Shown: in pieces, positions 9,533 through 19,152 of the stretch
Layout of the letters: each line of letters opens with the position of its first letter
How positions within the stretch are numbered: position 1 is the first letter of the stretch
Source: Bacteroidaceae bacterium
Lineage (GTDB): Bacteria; Bacteroidota; Bacteroidia; Bacteroidales; Bacteroidaceae
DNA: 64,000 nucleotides
Assembly (NCBI GenBank): GCA_017617335.1
Contig: JAFZWK010000005.1
Coordinates: forward strand, 1-64,000
Direction: 5' to 3'
Translations under genes and position numbers: made by a program
The notes under the pieces: model-generated
Database searches by the model: none
Told to the model about the DNA's origin: nothing
The model's input: only the letters and a program-made list of their open reading frames with translations

Positions 9533-12500
9533 TCATCGTTGAATCATCTTTTTCCCGTCTATGATGTAGATACCCTTCGGTAATTTACTGTTTGACGATT
9601 TTCTGTCTGCTATTTTGCGTCCCATGAGGTCATATATGCCGTTGTTCCGAACCTTGGGGGCAGAGTCTTGAGTCATCTCGATGCCTGTGCCGTAGAAGGA
9701 ACCTCCTTCCGCCTGCATCTGGGCAGGGGTAATCATCAGGAAATGACGAGCTTTGAGCTGTTGGCTGCTGCTGGTTGTCATGGCCCATCGGATGGTACTC
9801 GACGCGTCGCCCCATCCCCATTCTGAGCGTGGAGTGCTGAAGTCGAGATAGACCTTCTTCCAGTCAGATGTGGCAGTCAGGTCATCGTAGGTGATGAGGT
9901 GAGTGATATCCGTGTCGGTGTAGATGATACCATCCTTGAGAGTTTCGGGAGCCGAGTATTCGAATGTCAGTACGGTGCGATCCTCGGCAAGGTCTTCGTA
10001 GAGGCCGCTCAATGCCATGTAGGGCATGGTGCCGCTGATGGTAATGTCGTACTCGAAGGGGGCAGCCTCGTTGGCCATCACGGCGCTGCTTTGGTCGAGC
10101 TGCTCGCTCCGCTCCAGATAGTCGGGATAACGTGTAAAGAGGTCAGCCTTTTCCTGTAATGCCTCGGCGGCAGAGTACTTGCCATCAAGCAGTCCTGTCT
10201 CGATGCTTTCCACGGTAACGTCGAAGGCCTTTGCCTCTTCCTTGTCCATGATGCTGTAGCGTGAGCCCCACTTGTCATACACCTTCTGTTCGCCCTCGAA
10301 GAGCGTGATGTAGGCAGGCTTGGTCTCGTAGATGCGTTTAAAGATGCTGCTGAGTTCCTCCACCATCTCGTACATTTCCCTCGGTGATCTGAGAGACAGT
10401 ATGGAGGGGGACATTACGATATGTTCCAGCGTTTCACGGTCTTCCTTGGCGTAGTTGGGTTTCTGCTTGTATTCTCTGCCATCGAGTGAGCTTTCCCACT
10501 GGATCAGGGAGAAGGCACGTTCCTTGCAGCATCCCAGGGCGTTGTTGATGCCCACGATAAAGTCAGAGGAATCGAGCGTGCCGTGATAGATGAGCTGTGT
10601 GTTGCCAAAGGCCATCCAGTCGTCATCGGGGGACGTGGTACCCGGGTCTTTGATGCCGATGGTCAGCGTCCCGTCGGTCACATTCGCGCAGATGACATTC
10701 TCGTAGCGTCCTGCACTGAAGGCACAGGCTGAGCCTGCCACGCCCCAGGGTACGAAGCCGATGGTGTCAGCCGTCGCCTCGTCCAGGATGGCCTTGTCCC
10801 TGTAAACGCCCGTGATGTGGCAGTTCACGCCATCCACAGCCTCCTCCACAGGAATCATGTCTTCGATGGCCGACTGTACATACACGACGTTGTCGTTGGC
10901 ATAGATCTGTGCGGCATAGTTCGTGCTGAGGACATCACCGCAGGGACGGCAGACGGCATTCATGCGCAGTTCGTAGATACCGTTCTTCAGCCCCGTGATT
11001 GTCTGGTGGATGTCGCATTGCTGTCGTGCATTCTCGGCAGCAGGCACGCCGGCATCATTGCGTCCGAAGGTGTAGCCCGTGCCTTCCCATCCCTTGAAGG
11101 ACACGATGGTGCTGCCCTCGAGATAGGTGCCTTCCGCGAAGTCAGCGTTTGCCACGAGCGGAGTGATGTTGGTGCCTGGCGTGTAGCTCTGCTTCATGGC
11201 AGCTACCCACAGCTCTTTCATGTAGCTCGTCTCCTCGAGAATCTCATCGCGGTTCAGTCCTCCTGTCTCGTAGATATACTGGAAGGAACCGTTGGGGAAC
11301 ACGTCGCCTGGCTTCACTTTACCGGTCAGGTAGCTCATGAGTTTGCTCAGCGCCTCGCACGTTTCGAGATCATTGCTGGCAACGTATTCCTTGATTTCAT
11401 CAGCTGCCTCGCTGTAGGAAGCGTAGGCCAGCATGCTTTCCTTGATGCTTTCCTGAAGTGAACCTATCAGGTTATAGTTTCTGGCGAGGGTCACCATGTC
11501 CTGGCTTTCTGCCATAGTGATGATTTGCAACTCGTATTCGTCGAGCAGGCTCTTCTCGGCAACGACGTCGAGGTCGAACTCCAAGGCCGCGTCGCAATAC
11601 TCATCGCGTAGTCTCTCGAAGTCTTCCTTCGTGCCGAATGCCATCTCTGCCATCTGCATCTGAATACCGTCGAAAGCCTTTGTCACCTCGACCAGGAAGT
11701 ATTTGTATTCCTTCTCCACAGACTCGGAGAAGTCGAAGTACACGGTCCGCTTGTTCTCAGCTGGCAGTACGTCATCGCCCACAGCCTCGTGGCTATCCAT
11801 CAGTTCCCATCCCTGGGCATCACGTGTGGCAAGAGCGTTCTCTGAGAAGTTGCCGCCGTAGATCTTCCAGTCCGCCCAGTTGCGTCCATAGTACTTCTTT
11901 GTGTCGTCGGCTGTGGTAAGGGAGAAGAAAGCGGGTTGGATAGCCTTTATGGACTTGAAAATGACGTAGGCTCCCCCGTCTGGTATGTCGGTTCCCCACT
12001 TGGTGTCTGGGTTGCGGTCCACCAGTTTTGTCCAATTCTCGTTGCTGTTCCATGCTCCGTTGCCTGTGATGACCACGAAACCGCCCTTCGAGAGTGCCGC
12101 GATATAGTTCTTCCAGAAGTTTATCTCGCTGGCAAGTTGGGAAGTGCTGGGTTCGCGGTGGTTCATGATGTAGGCGTAGGAACCCAGGGTGAAGGTCTCG
12201 CCAGGGGCAGTCTCCTCGTTGTAGTCGAAGTATGCTGCCATCGTGGGATCGGCGGAGCGAATGTCGTCGAGATATTCGTAGATGATGTCCTCGATGTATG
12301 CTTCGTATTCGGCATAGCGCTCGGCCGACTTCTCAATGTCCGTCTGGAGGGTGGTCAGCGTGTTGCGCAGGGAGAGCAGATGCGTGATGGTGGTGCATTG
12401 CAGCATGCTCTCCAGGGATTTGGTGTACTGGTCGATGAGAGCCTGCTGAGCGATGATGTCGGTCAGTTCATAGTCGGCATACTCGTTGTAGTATTCCTGC

Positions 12501-14476
12501 CTCAGCATGAAGAGGTTGGCATTGTTGGCAAACGAGAACTCGGACATCTGCATGATGCTGCCGCTCACACTTTCGGTAATCTCTATCTTAAAGTACTCGT
12601 ACGGCGTGTTGGAAGGTTTCGACAGGTAGAGATAGGCCTCTGCGAAATTGTCAGCTGGAATCTGGTCTTTCCCCACGTCCTTCTTGTCGTCCAGAAGCAC
12701 CCATCCGTCAGCTTCTCTGGTAGCTTGTTCTGGGTTAGAGAAGTTGGCTCCATAGATTTTGTAGGTCTTCCAGTTTCTGCCTGGGAAACTCTTCGTGTCG
12801 TTGGCCGTCACGAGTCGGTAGTAGGAAGGCGTAATGGGTTCCGCTGCTTTGAAGACAACGTAGGAGAGGCCTCCCTTGTGGTTATGGCACCATTTGGTGG
12901 ACGAGTCGCCGTCGAACAGGGCAGATGCGTCTTCGGTGGAGGCATAGCCTTCTGTGGCGTCGAGCACCTGATAGGTGGTTTCGATGGCTCCCTCTGTCAG
13001 GCTGTTGGCATATTTCTCGATCAGTACGCCGAGGAAGGCAGTCTCGTCGTTCATGGCGTCATCGTCCAGCGTCTGCTGCTCCATGATGTAGAGGAAGGTA
13101 CCGTTGGGATACAGGCTGCTTGGTCCAGCGTTGGTGGTGAGATAGTCGCCGATGACCTTCAGGCCCTCGCTGTTCAGCTGCCCGTTCTCGTAGTAGCCGC
13201 GTGCAATGGACACAGCGTTGGCATAGCTCTGATAAGAGAGGACAGATCGGGTGATGTCGGCTTTGGCAGCCTCCAGCACGTTCATCGCATCGCGTACCTC
13301 GGCACAATTCCTTGCGGCCTGCAGGGAAGCTACAGCCTGGGTATAGGCCTCCTTGTATGGCTTATAGGCGGTGACGCTCAGGTCATAGGCGTTGTAGTCG
13401 TCGAGATACTCCTTTTTCTTGGCTTCGAAGTCGTTGGCGGTACCCAAAGTCAGTTCTGACATCTGCGAGTAGGGCTGTCCCACGTTGGCTGTGACGTTCA
13501 CCTTAAAATACTTGAAGGCGGTGGAAATCCCCTCCGAAACATCCAGAAGAACCTCCTTGTAGTTCTCAGGGGGCAGGATGTCCGTGCCGATATCCGTCTT
13601 GTTGTCGATGAGTACCCATCCGTCGGCATCCGGCGTGGCATCAGCGTCGCTGGCGAAGTTTCCTCCAAAGATCTGCCAGTCACGCCAGTTGCGCCCAGGG
13701 TATTGGTGTGTGTCGTTGCCCGTTATCATCGAGTAGAAGGTGGGGGCGAGGGGACTGTTGGCCTTGAAGATCATCCAGCTTGGTAATTGATTGAACACCC
13801 ATTTGGTGGTGGATACCCCGTCGACCAGAGAGGAAGCTCCCTCGTTGTGCTCCACGTTTCCGTCGTAGGTGTTGGTACTGAGAGTCGTGAAGGAGAAGGT
13901 CTCCGATTGTTCGCTGCTGCCGAAAGCGAATTCAGCCATCTGCATGTAGTCACCCTCCTTCAGTGTCATGATGGCTTTTACCTCTATCTTGTAGTATTTG
14001 TAGGCCGTCGTGTTGTTTTCCGAGCAGGTGAAGTCAGCCATCGTCAGGCTCTTTGCAGGGAGCATATCGGTGCCGACATTCATTTTCTGGTCCACCATCA
14101 CCCATCCGTGGGCATCCACGGTAGCCTCTTCATCGTTCTCGAAGTTGGCACCATAAATGTACCAAGCGCGCCAGTTTCGTTCGGGGAACCTGCTTGCGTC
14201 ACCCGCTGTAGTCAGGTAATAGTCCTTGGGCACGAGAGCCTCGGCAGCGCGGAAGATGACGTAGGGCGTGTTGCTGCTGCTGAAGACCTGACACCATTTG
14301 GTTCCTGCCTGGCCATCTACCAGTTTCTCACATCCCTCACCGTAAAGGGAATTCATGTTGGTGCCACTGATGCAGGTCAGTTTTACCTGAGCCTCTGCGC
14401 CCTGGCTTGCCATCAGGAGGATTGCTGCAAAAATCATGCTGCAGAATCTTTGAAAGATCGAAGTACTTGTTTCCAT
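9533..14476 (-). CDS. Large secreted protein with four discoidin-like repeats
   Basis: I chose ATG at 14476, not 14545, because a TATCTTTG promoter box lies at 14515-14522 and a signal peptide (METSTSIF...QGAEA) begins at 14476. The 1647-residue product has four repeats of about 150 residues, each with LVDG/LFDG...TKW, YVIFK and (P/Y)GRNW..W.I(Y/F)G.NF motifs and an end like QMSE(F/L). These look like F5/8 type C (galactose-binding-like) domains. Alpha-helical linkers separate them. The C-terminus has YDLMGRKIAD and KGIYIIDGKK, a likely type IX sorting tail. Carbohydrate or surface binding is inference; no catalytic domain was recognised. Confidence 0.82.
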   Translation of the reverse strand: METSTSIFQRFCSMIFAAILLMASQGAEAQVKLTCISGTNMNSLYGEGCEKLVDGQAGTKWCQVFSSSNTPYVIFRAAEALVPKDYYLTTAGDASRFPERNWRAWYIYGANFENDEEATVDAHGWVMVDQKMNVGTDMLPAKSLTMADFTCSENNTTAYKYYKIEVKAIMTLKEGDYMQMAEFAFGSSEQSETFSFTTLSTNTYDGNVEHNEGASSLVDGVSTTKWVFNQLPSWMIFKANSPLAPTFYSMITGNDTHQYPGRNWRDWQIFGGNFASDADATPDADGWVLIDNKTDIGTDILPPENYKEVLLDVSEGISTAFKYFKVNVTANVGQPYSQMSELTLGTANDFEAKKKEYLDDYNAYDLSVTAYKPYKEAYTQAVASLQAARNCAEVRDAMNVLEAAKADITRSVLSYQSYANAVSIARGYYENGQLNSEGLKVIGDYLTTNAGPSSLYPNGTFLYIMEQQTLDDDAMNDETAFLGVLIEKYANSLTEGAIETTYQVLDATEGYASTEDASALFDGDSSTKWCHNHKGGLSYVVFKAAEPITPSYYRLVTANDTKSFPGRNWKTYKIYGANFSNPEQATREADGWVLLDDKKDVGKDQIPADNFAEAYLYLSKPSNTPYEYFKIEITESVSGSIMQMSEFSFANNANLFMLRQEYYNEYADYELTDIIAQQALIDQYTKSLESMLQCTTITHLLSLRNTLTTLQTDIEKSAERYAEYEAYIEDIIYEYLDDIRSADPTMAAYFDYNEETAPGETFTLGSYAYIMNHREPSTSQLASEINFWKNYIAALSKGGFVVITGNGAWNSNENWTKLVDRNPDTKWGTDIPDGGAYVIFKSIKAIQPAFFSLTTADDTKKYYGRNWADWKIYGGNFSENALATRDAQGWELMDSHEAVGDDVLPAENKRTVYFDFSESVEKEYKYFLVEVTKAFDGIQMQMAEMAFGTKEDFERLRDEYCDAALEFDLDVVAEKSLLDEYELQIITMAESQDMVTLARNYNLIGSLQESIKESMLAYASYSEAADEIKEYVASNDLETCEALSKLMSYLTGKVKPGDVFPNGSFQYIYETGGLNRDEILEETSYMKELWVAAMKQSYTPGTNITPLVANADFAEGTYLEGSTIVSFKGWEGTGYTFGRNDAGVPAAENARQQCDIHQTITGLKNGIYELRMNAVCRPCGDVLSTNYAAQIYANDNVVYVQSAIEDMIPVEEAVDGVNCHITGVYRDKAILDEATADTIGFVPWGVAGSACAFSAGRYENVICANVTDGTLTIGIKDPGTTSPDDDWMAFGNTQLIYHGTLDSSDFIVGINNALGCCKERAFSLIQWESSLDGREYKQKPNYAKEDRETLEHIVMSPSILSLRSPREMYEMVEELSSIFKRIYETKPAYITLFEGEQKVYDKWGSRYSIMDKEEAKAFDVTVESIETGLLDGKYSAAEALQEKADLFTRYPDYLERSEQLDQSSAVMANEAAPFEYDITISGTMPYMALSGLYEDLAEDRTVLTFEYSAPETLKDGIIYTDTDITHLITYDDLTATSDWKKVYLDFSTPRSEWGWGDASSTIRWAMTTSSSQQLKARHFLMITPAQMQAEGGSFYGTGIEMTQDSAPKVRNNGIYDLMGRKIADRKSSNSKLPKGIYIIDGKKMIQR

Positions 14477-14514
14477 ATCTGAATGATAGATTTTGTATCT
14501 GTTGTTTCTGTATG

Positions 14515-14522
14515 CAAAGATA
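14515..14522 (-). promoter_or_regulatory. Bacteroidetes -7 box (TATCTTTG) for the discoidin-repeat gene
   Basis: The minus strand reads TATCTTTG 38 bases before the chosen start. It decides the start codon, because the longer frame would begin upstream of this box. Confidence 0.55.
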
Positions 14523-14638
14523 AGTGTTTTTTTCGATTTATGCAATACCCCTCACACGGTCGACGGGCGGCGGTTAGTTTTTCTCCATATTTTTTGTATT
14601 CTTAGCACCAACATCGCTCAATATTTGCATTTTTTTTG

Positions 14639-14646
14639 TAACTTTG
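14639..14646 (+). promoter_or_regulatory. Bacteroidetes -7 box (TAACTTTG)
   Basis: TAACTTTG lies 19 bases before a 30-residue open frame and about 130 bases before the GH29 gene, so it probably drives both. Confidence 0.5.
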
Positions 14647-14665
14647 CAGGCGTAAAGCAAACAAT

Positions 14666-14758
14666 ATGTTACGCGAGCAATTCGTAAATAAACACAAGAA
14701 CCTCTTCTGGTACACTCCTGAGGCTGAGACCGAGTTGTTACCGCTCAGTCAGCTCTGA
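14666..14758 (+). CDS. 30-residue open frame, possible remnant or leader
   Basis: ATG at 14666 opens a 30-residue frame (MLREQFVNKHKNLFWYTPEA...) placed immediately after a good promoter box. KHKNLFWYTPE resembles the first residues of a family of small Bacteroidetes proteins that I recall often sit beside nucleotidyltransferase genes, so this may be a truncated remnant. That recollection is unverified. It could also be a leader peptide for the GH29 gene 15 bases downstream. Confidence 0.35.
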   Translation: MLREQFVNKHKNLFWYTPEAETELLPLSQL

Positions 14759-14773
14759 AAAAAAATTTTTACT

Positions 14774-16192
14774 ATGAATAAACTATTACAGATTCTGTTC
14801 CTCGCTGTCATGATATGTGGTAATGCCGATGCAGCCCGCACCAAGGTAAAGGCGCCGGCTCCCTTCGGTGCTACACCATCACCGCGCCAGATGGCTTGGC
14901 ATGACATGAAGTTCTATGCCTTTGTCCATTTCACCACTACCACGTTCCGCGATGTGGAATGGGGCTATGGCGATGCTGTGCCCGACGAGTTCCAGCCCAC
15001 GAAGTACAATCCCCGTCAGTGGGCAGAGGTGTTTAAGGCGGCAGGCATGAAGGGTGTAATCCTCACTGCCAAGCATCACGATGGTTTCTGCCTCTGGCCA
15101 ACGAAGGAAACCGACTACTGCGTGGCAAACAGCAGTTGGCGCAACGGCACAGGTGATGTGGTGGGTGACCTTAGCCGCGAGGCCCGTCGGGCTGGACTTC
15201 GCTTTGGTGTCTATCTATCCCCCTGGGACCGTCACGATTTGCGCTACGCCACGCCTGCATACATCGATTATTATCGTGCTCAGCTACGCGAGTTGCTTAC
15301 CAATTACGGCCCTATCTTCGAAGTGTGGGAGGACGGTGCCAATGGAGGCGATGGATACTACGGAGGGTTGAAAGAGAAACGCACGATAGGTCCAGGCTAT
15401 TACGACTGGCCAAATACTTCCTTCCTCATCCACAGTCTTCAGCCGGATGTCATCATCTGGGGAGCAGGTGGAGATGCCCGTTGGTGTGGGAATGAAAGCG
15501 GATACATGCCTGAGCCCAACTGGGCGGTGATGGAGGTAAATGGTACGGAGTATTGGAATCCTGCTGAGGTAGATGTGTCGATCCGACCAGGATGGTTCTA
15601 CCATGCCTCAGAGGATGACCGGGTCCGCAGCGTGGACAACCTGATGCAGATCTATTACGAGAGCGTGGGAAGAGGTGCCAATCTCATTCTCAACGTGCCT
15701 CCTACCAAGGAAGGACTTATCCATCCCACCGACTCTGCCACTCTTGTAGCTTTTGGTAAAGCATTGAAGCGCGAGTTCAGTCATCCTCTGAAGCACAGCG
15801 CAATCAAAAGTCTCACGGCATCGAATGTTCGGGGAGACGACAAGACCTATGACGCAACCCGCCTGACGGATGGAAAACGATCCACCTACTGGGCTACAGA
15901 TGATGAGGTGAGGGAAGCCTCGGTGACGATGATGCTGAAGTCGCCACAACCGCTCTACGCTTTGCAGTTGAGCGAGCCCATACAGTTAGGCCAGCGCATA
16001 GCAAAATTCAGCGTAGAGGTACAGACATCCGAGGGACAGTGGCAACAGGTGGCTACGGGTACCACAATTGGGCCGCAGCACATCATGCGCCTGCCTGACA
16101 TGAAAGCTCAGGCCCTGAGAGTAAACATTGAGTCCTCGCGTGCCTGTCCCTTGATGAATGAACTTGTCCTCTATCTGCCCCCCAAGCCATAA
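14774..16192 (+). CDS. Alpha-L-fucosidase (GH29) with C-terminal discoidin-like domain
   Basis: This encodes 472 residues with a signal peptide (1-20). Residues about 30-340 match GH29: WHDMKFYAFVHF, LTAKHHDGFCLWPT and EVWEDGANGGDGYYGG. In that last motif Asp187 is at the nucleophile position. The usual WFDG is WEDG here. The C-terminal 130 residues (LTDGKRSTYWATDD) look like an F5/8 type C binding domain. It should release L-fucose from glycans in the periplasm or at the surface. There is no SusC/D pair nearby, so it is not part of a visible utilisation locus. Confidence 0.88.
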   Translation: MNKLLQILFLAVMICGNADAARTKVKAPAPFGATPSPRQMAWHDMKFYAFVHFTTTTFRDVEWGYGDAVPDEFQPTKYNPRQWAEVFKAAGMKGVILTAKHHDGFCLWPTKETDYCVANSSWRNGTGDVVGDLSREARRAGLRFGVYLSPWDRHDLRYATPAYIDYYRAQLRELLTNYGPIFEVWEDGANGGDGYYGGLKEKRTIGPGYYDWPNTSFLIHSLQPDVIIWGAGGDARWCGNESGYMPEPNWAVMEVNGTEYWNPAEVDVSIRPGWFYHASEDDRVRSVDNLMQIYYESVGRGANLILNVPPTKEGLIHPTDSATLVAFGKALKREFSHPLKHSAIKSLTASNVRGDDKTYDATRLTDGKRSTYWATDDEVREASVTMMLKSPQPLYALQLSEPIQLGQRIAKFSVEVQTSEGQWQQVATGTTIGPQHIMRLPDMKAQALRVNIESSRACPLMNELVLYLPPKP

Positions 16193-16239
16193 TCCTCCAG
16201 GGGTATGTGGTTTCCGAACGATCAAAAAAAGGTTAATGG

Positions 16240-17133
16240 TTAATCTTTAACCTTTGGAAACACGAATTCCATCCATCCCACGTTGTAACGATCAATGCCT
16301 TCGGTGGGAACTCCGCCATTGACGGTACTGGTTTCGTGGTTGGTGTATGAGATAATGCGGCCTGCTGTGTCGAGCTGATACTCGAATGTGTTGGTGACAT
16401 GGATGGATTGAGTCTGTGTGGCAGACTCAATAACATTGCTGTACTGGCGGCTGAGGAGTTGATGGACTGGAGGAGTACCGAAGTAGCCTGCACGGAGTAG
16501 GAGGCCATCAAGTTCAATGTAGTCAGAAGGGCAGAACTGGAAAAGCACGTCGCCATAAGTGTATTTCGCGGTACTTGTGCTGGTCAGTTTCTCGCTGGTA
16601 CTGCAGTATTCTTTCTTTACGATGTCGCCGCCCTGCCAAGTGAGGAAGGTAGTGTCGGGAGTACTTTTCTGGAGGTTGTTGATGATGCGGATGATGTGCC
16701 CCTGAGCATCATAGTCGTAAGCTGTTTCCGTAACCGTTTCCATATCATCAAGGGAGGAAATGATATAGTTGAGGGATGTGATGAGTCCTGTCTCGTCGAG
16801 AGTGTAAGTGGAGCGATAGGTTACTTCTTTAGTGCCCACGTACCTCACTTCTGTTTCTGTAATTTGTCCATTTTCATAGGTAAAGGTGGTGGTTGATATG
16901 TTGTTGGAGGCATCTGTTTCCTCTGCGCGAATGCATCTCCCTTGCTCGTCGTATGAATAGGTGATGTGGCTGATAGGCGTTGTCGATCCTCCACTGAAAT
17001 AATCGTAGGAGATGATTTCCGTCATCGTGTTCACCTCTACGGTATCATCCTCGTAATCGGAGCATGAGGTGAGCATGGTTATGCCGCAGAGAGTGGGGAT
17101 GGCGGCGAGCATCCATGTGAAACGCTGTTTCAT
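16240..17133 (-). CDS. Lipoprotein with YD-type repeats (DUF4595-like)
   Basis: This encodes 297 residues with a lipobox (LTSC, Cys24) followed by SDYEDD. Acidic residues after the Cys fit the surface export signal of Bacteroidetes lipoproteins. The body has repeated TYSYDEQGRC, AYDYDAQGH and FEYQLDTAGR segments like those in YD-repeat/DUF4595 proteins. The gene stands alone, convergent with the fucosidase gene. No enzymatic motif is visible. Surface location is inference. Confidence 0.7.
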   Translation of the reverse strand: MKQRFTWMLAAIPTLCGITMLTSCSDYEDDTVEVNTMTEIISYDYFSGGSTTPISHITYSYDEQGRCIRAEETDASNNISTTTFTYENGQITETEVRYVGTKEVTYRSTYTLDETGLITSLNYIISSLDDMETVTETAYDYDAQGHIIRIINNLQKSTPDTTFLTWQGGDIVKKEYCSTSEKLTSTSTAKYTYGDVLFQFCPSDYIELDGLLLRAGYFGTPPVHQLLSRQYSNVIESATQTQSIHVTNTFEYQLDTAGRIISYTNHETSTVNGGVPTEGIDRYNVGWMEFVFPKVKD

Positions 17134-17275
17134 GAGGTTATCTGTTTTGAATTTTGATCCGTTTTGTCTTATTTATAAGAAGAAATGATATTCTCTTAGG
17201 TGCAAAGTTACGAATTATTCATCAATTTTGTATAGAACAGAGCAGGAAATGTGATGAAAAAGTGACAGCATTGGA

Positions 17276-18148
17276 TTACACATTGCCCAGATAGACATGC
17301 TTCAATCCTTCCTCGTAGGCGACTTGTTGAGCTTGCTTCAAGGTGTGGATTGGTGTGGGCGGGAGGTTGCTCATCTTGTATCGAGGGAAGAATCGACTGA
17401 AATGAAGAGGGTTTTCAGAGAGTTCATTGTCTGAGAGCCATCGGCACATCTGGCGAATCATCCTCATGTCGTCGTTGATGCCTGGAATGATGAGATTGGT
17501 TAACTCAATCCATACTCCAGCATCGCGCATGGCAAGGATGGTGTTGAGCACCGTAGAGAGATGACCGCCGCTGACACGTTGGTAGATGTCGTCGCTGAAA
17601 GATTTCAGGTCGATGTTGGCAGCATCGATGAAAGGTAGCAGGTCGGCAAGAGGTTCCTGACACACATAGCCCGCCGTGACGAGGATATTCCAAAGGCCAT
17701 TCTCGTGTGCCAGACGGGCAGTATCCATGATATACTCGATATAGGTAAGTGGCTCCGTATAGGTATAGGCAATGCCTGGACACTTATGTTTCATGCAGAG
17801 AGCGACGACCTCGTTAGGCTGTAGCTCATAGTGATCGGCATCGTTTGGGGCAGCCTGTGATATATCATGGTTCTGGCAGTTTCGACAGTGGAAATTGCAC
17901 CCCGTACAGGCTATGGAAAGACACGTCGTGCCAGGATGGAAGTGATACAGAGGTTTCTTTTCCACTGGGTCGATAGCCAGTGCACAAGGCTTTGAATAGA
18001 CTTCACTGATGAGTACACCGTGATGGTTGCGACGGCTACGGCAGATACCTGTCTTGCCGTTGGCAATGCGACAATGATGCGGACAGAGAAGACACTGCAC
18101 AGCTTCACCCTCTAACCGCTGATAATACTTACATTCAAATGCAGCCAT
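17276..18148 (-). CDS. AmmeMemoRadiSam system radical SAM enzyme
   Basis: I start the gene at 18148 (MAAFECKYYQRL...) because the longer frame from 18268 overlaps the upstream gene and lacks family similarity. The 290-residue product has an N-terminal CLLCPHHC...GKTGICRSR segment and the radical SAM CxxxCxxC cluster in CTGCNFHCRNC. This matches the radical SAM member of the conserved AMMECR1-Memo-radical SAM set, whose reaction is unknown. The MEMO/AMMECR1 partner is encoded just upstream at 19153-20589, with a hydrolase gene between them. All three run in the same direction, so an operon is likely. Confidence 0.88.
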   Translation of the reverse strand: MAAFECKYYQRLEGEAVQCLLCPHHCRIANGKTGICRSRRNHHGVLISEVYSKPCALAIDPVEKKPLYHFHPGTTCLSIACTGCNFHCRNCQNHDISQAAPNDADHYELQPNEVVALCMKHKCPGIAYTYTEPLTYIEYIMDTARLAHENGLWNILVTAGYVCQEPLADLLPFIDAANIDLKSFSDDIYQRVSGGHLSTVLNTILAMRDAGVWIELTNLIIPGINDDMRMIRQMCRWLSDNELSENPLHFSRFFPRYKMSNLPPTPIHTLKQAQQVAYEEGLKHVYLGNV

Positions 18149-18170
18149 CCCTTCTTTGTAAAGATGATAT

Positions 18171-19097
18171 CTATTTGCCGAATTTCTTGTTCTTTTCGAT
18201 GGTCCATCCTTGCCGTTTCGACAGTTTACATTTCTTGCCCTTGAACATCTTGGCGGCTTGCTTATCACCCTTCAACTGCCATTGCAGCCAGGCCAGAGCC
18301 ACAACAGAGAACTCCCCACCATGCGGCTCACGATAGGTGCCACCGTGACCTACAGGGAAGTTTGCTGCGCAGGCTGGTACGTGGTTGATACGGTGGAAGT
18401 CGTCCATGCCGTTGCCGTATGCGATGTCCTTTTCTCCCCCTAAAATATAGATGACAGGTGTATGAATATCTGTGAGCTTTTCCTTTGGAGGCATGGGCAT
18501 GCCGCCTACAGCCTGATGCGCGTTCTGCTGATTGAACAGCCCGCTGTTGCATACCATCAATGTTTTGATACGTGGGTCAGCACAGTTGTAAAGCGTCTGC
18601 AGTCCTCCACACGACATGCCTGCAACGCAAATGTTCTTCACGTCAATCTTCTGGTAATAGGGTGAATTGGAATCTGCGTTCTGAGCCTCTACCCAGTCCA
18701 TCGATTCTATTTGTTGCCGGGTGGTTGACATGGGACCTTGATAGGGCTTTTCTTCCATGGGAATGTAACCTGTGGCTACGACAATGAAGCCATAGCTGGC
18801 AATCTCGTTGAGGAACTTGAAATGCTCCCAGGGAGAGTTGGTACATGCACCATTTCCCCAGACAAGCACGGGAAGCGGGTGCTTGCTGTTGAAAGCGGAC
18901 AGGTCTTGTGGCACGAAGATAGTATGAGCCCATAAGGTTGGTTCCTGCTTCATGATGGCTTTGTACGGACCTGATCCTCCGTTCTCAACGATACGCTGTT
19001 TGGGTTGTTCTGTGATTTCCACCTGATAAGATTGTGCAGAGGCGTACAGCGTTGAAGCTGTGAGCACCAATGTAAGAATAGTTTTGATGTACTTCAT
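18171..19097 (-). CDS. Secreted alpha/beta hydrolase
   Basis: I start at 19097, where a signal peptide (MKYIKTILTLVLTASTLYASAQ) begins. The 308-residue product has the nucleophile elbow GMSCGG (Ser162), a GGEKDIAYG acid segment and VGHGGTY for the catalytic His. It resembles secreted dienelactone hydrolase or esterase-type enzymes. The substrate cannot be told. It lies between the MEMO/AMMECR1 gene (55-base gap) and the radical SAM gene (22-base gap), so it may be cotranscribed with them although its product is exported. Confidence 0.8.
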   Translation of the reverse strand: MKYIKTILTLVLTASTLYASAQSYQVEITEQPKQRIVENGGSGPYKAIMKQEPTLWAHTIFVPQDLSAFNSKHPLPVLVWGNGACTNSPWEHFKFLNEIASYGFIVVATGYIPMEEKPYQGPMSTTRQQIESMDWVEAQNADSNSPYYQKIDVKNICVAGMSCGGLQTLYNCADPRIKTLMVCNSGLFNQQNAHQAVGGMPMPPKEKLTDIHTPVIYILGGEKDIAYGNGMDDFHRINHVPACAANFPVGHGGTYREPHGGEFSVVALAWLQWQLKGDKQAAKMFKGKKCKLSKRQGWTIEKNKKFGK

Positions 19098-19152
19098 TTT
19101 ATTCTTTATTTGAGTGTCAATATTTGTAATTGATGAGAATGATTGTGCGTCG

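Noticed and set aside
9213-9536. A 107-codon minus-strand frame after the discoidin gene
   Set aside because: It is low-complexity, runs through the promoter region of the next gene and has no recognisable family features.
11936-13459. A 507-codon open frame antisense to the discoidin-repeat gene
   Set aside because: The minus-strand gene shows four conserved repeats; the antisense frame has only low-complexity Val/Gly-rich sequence.
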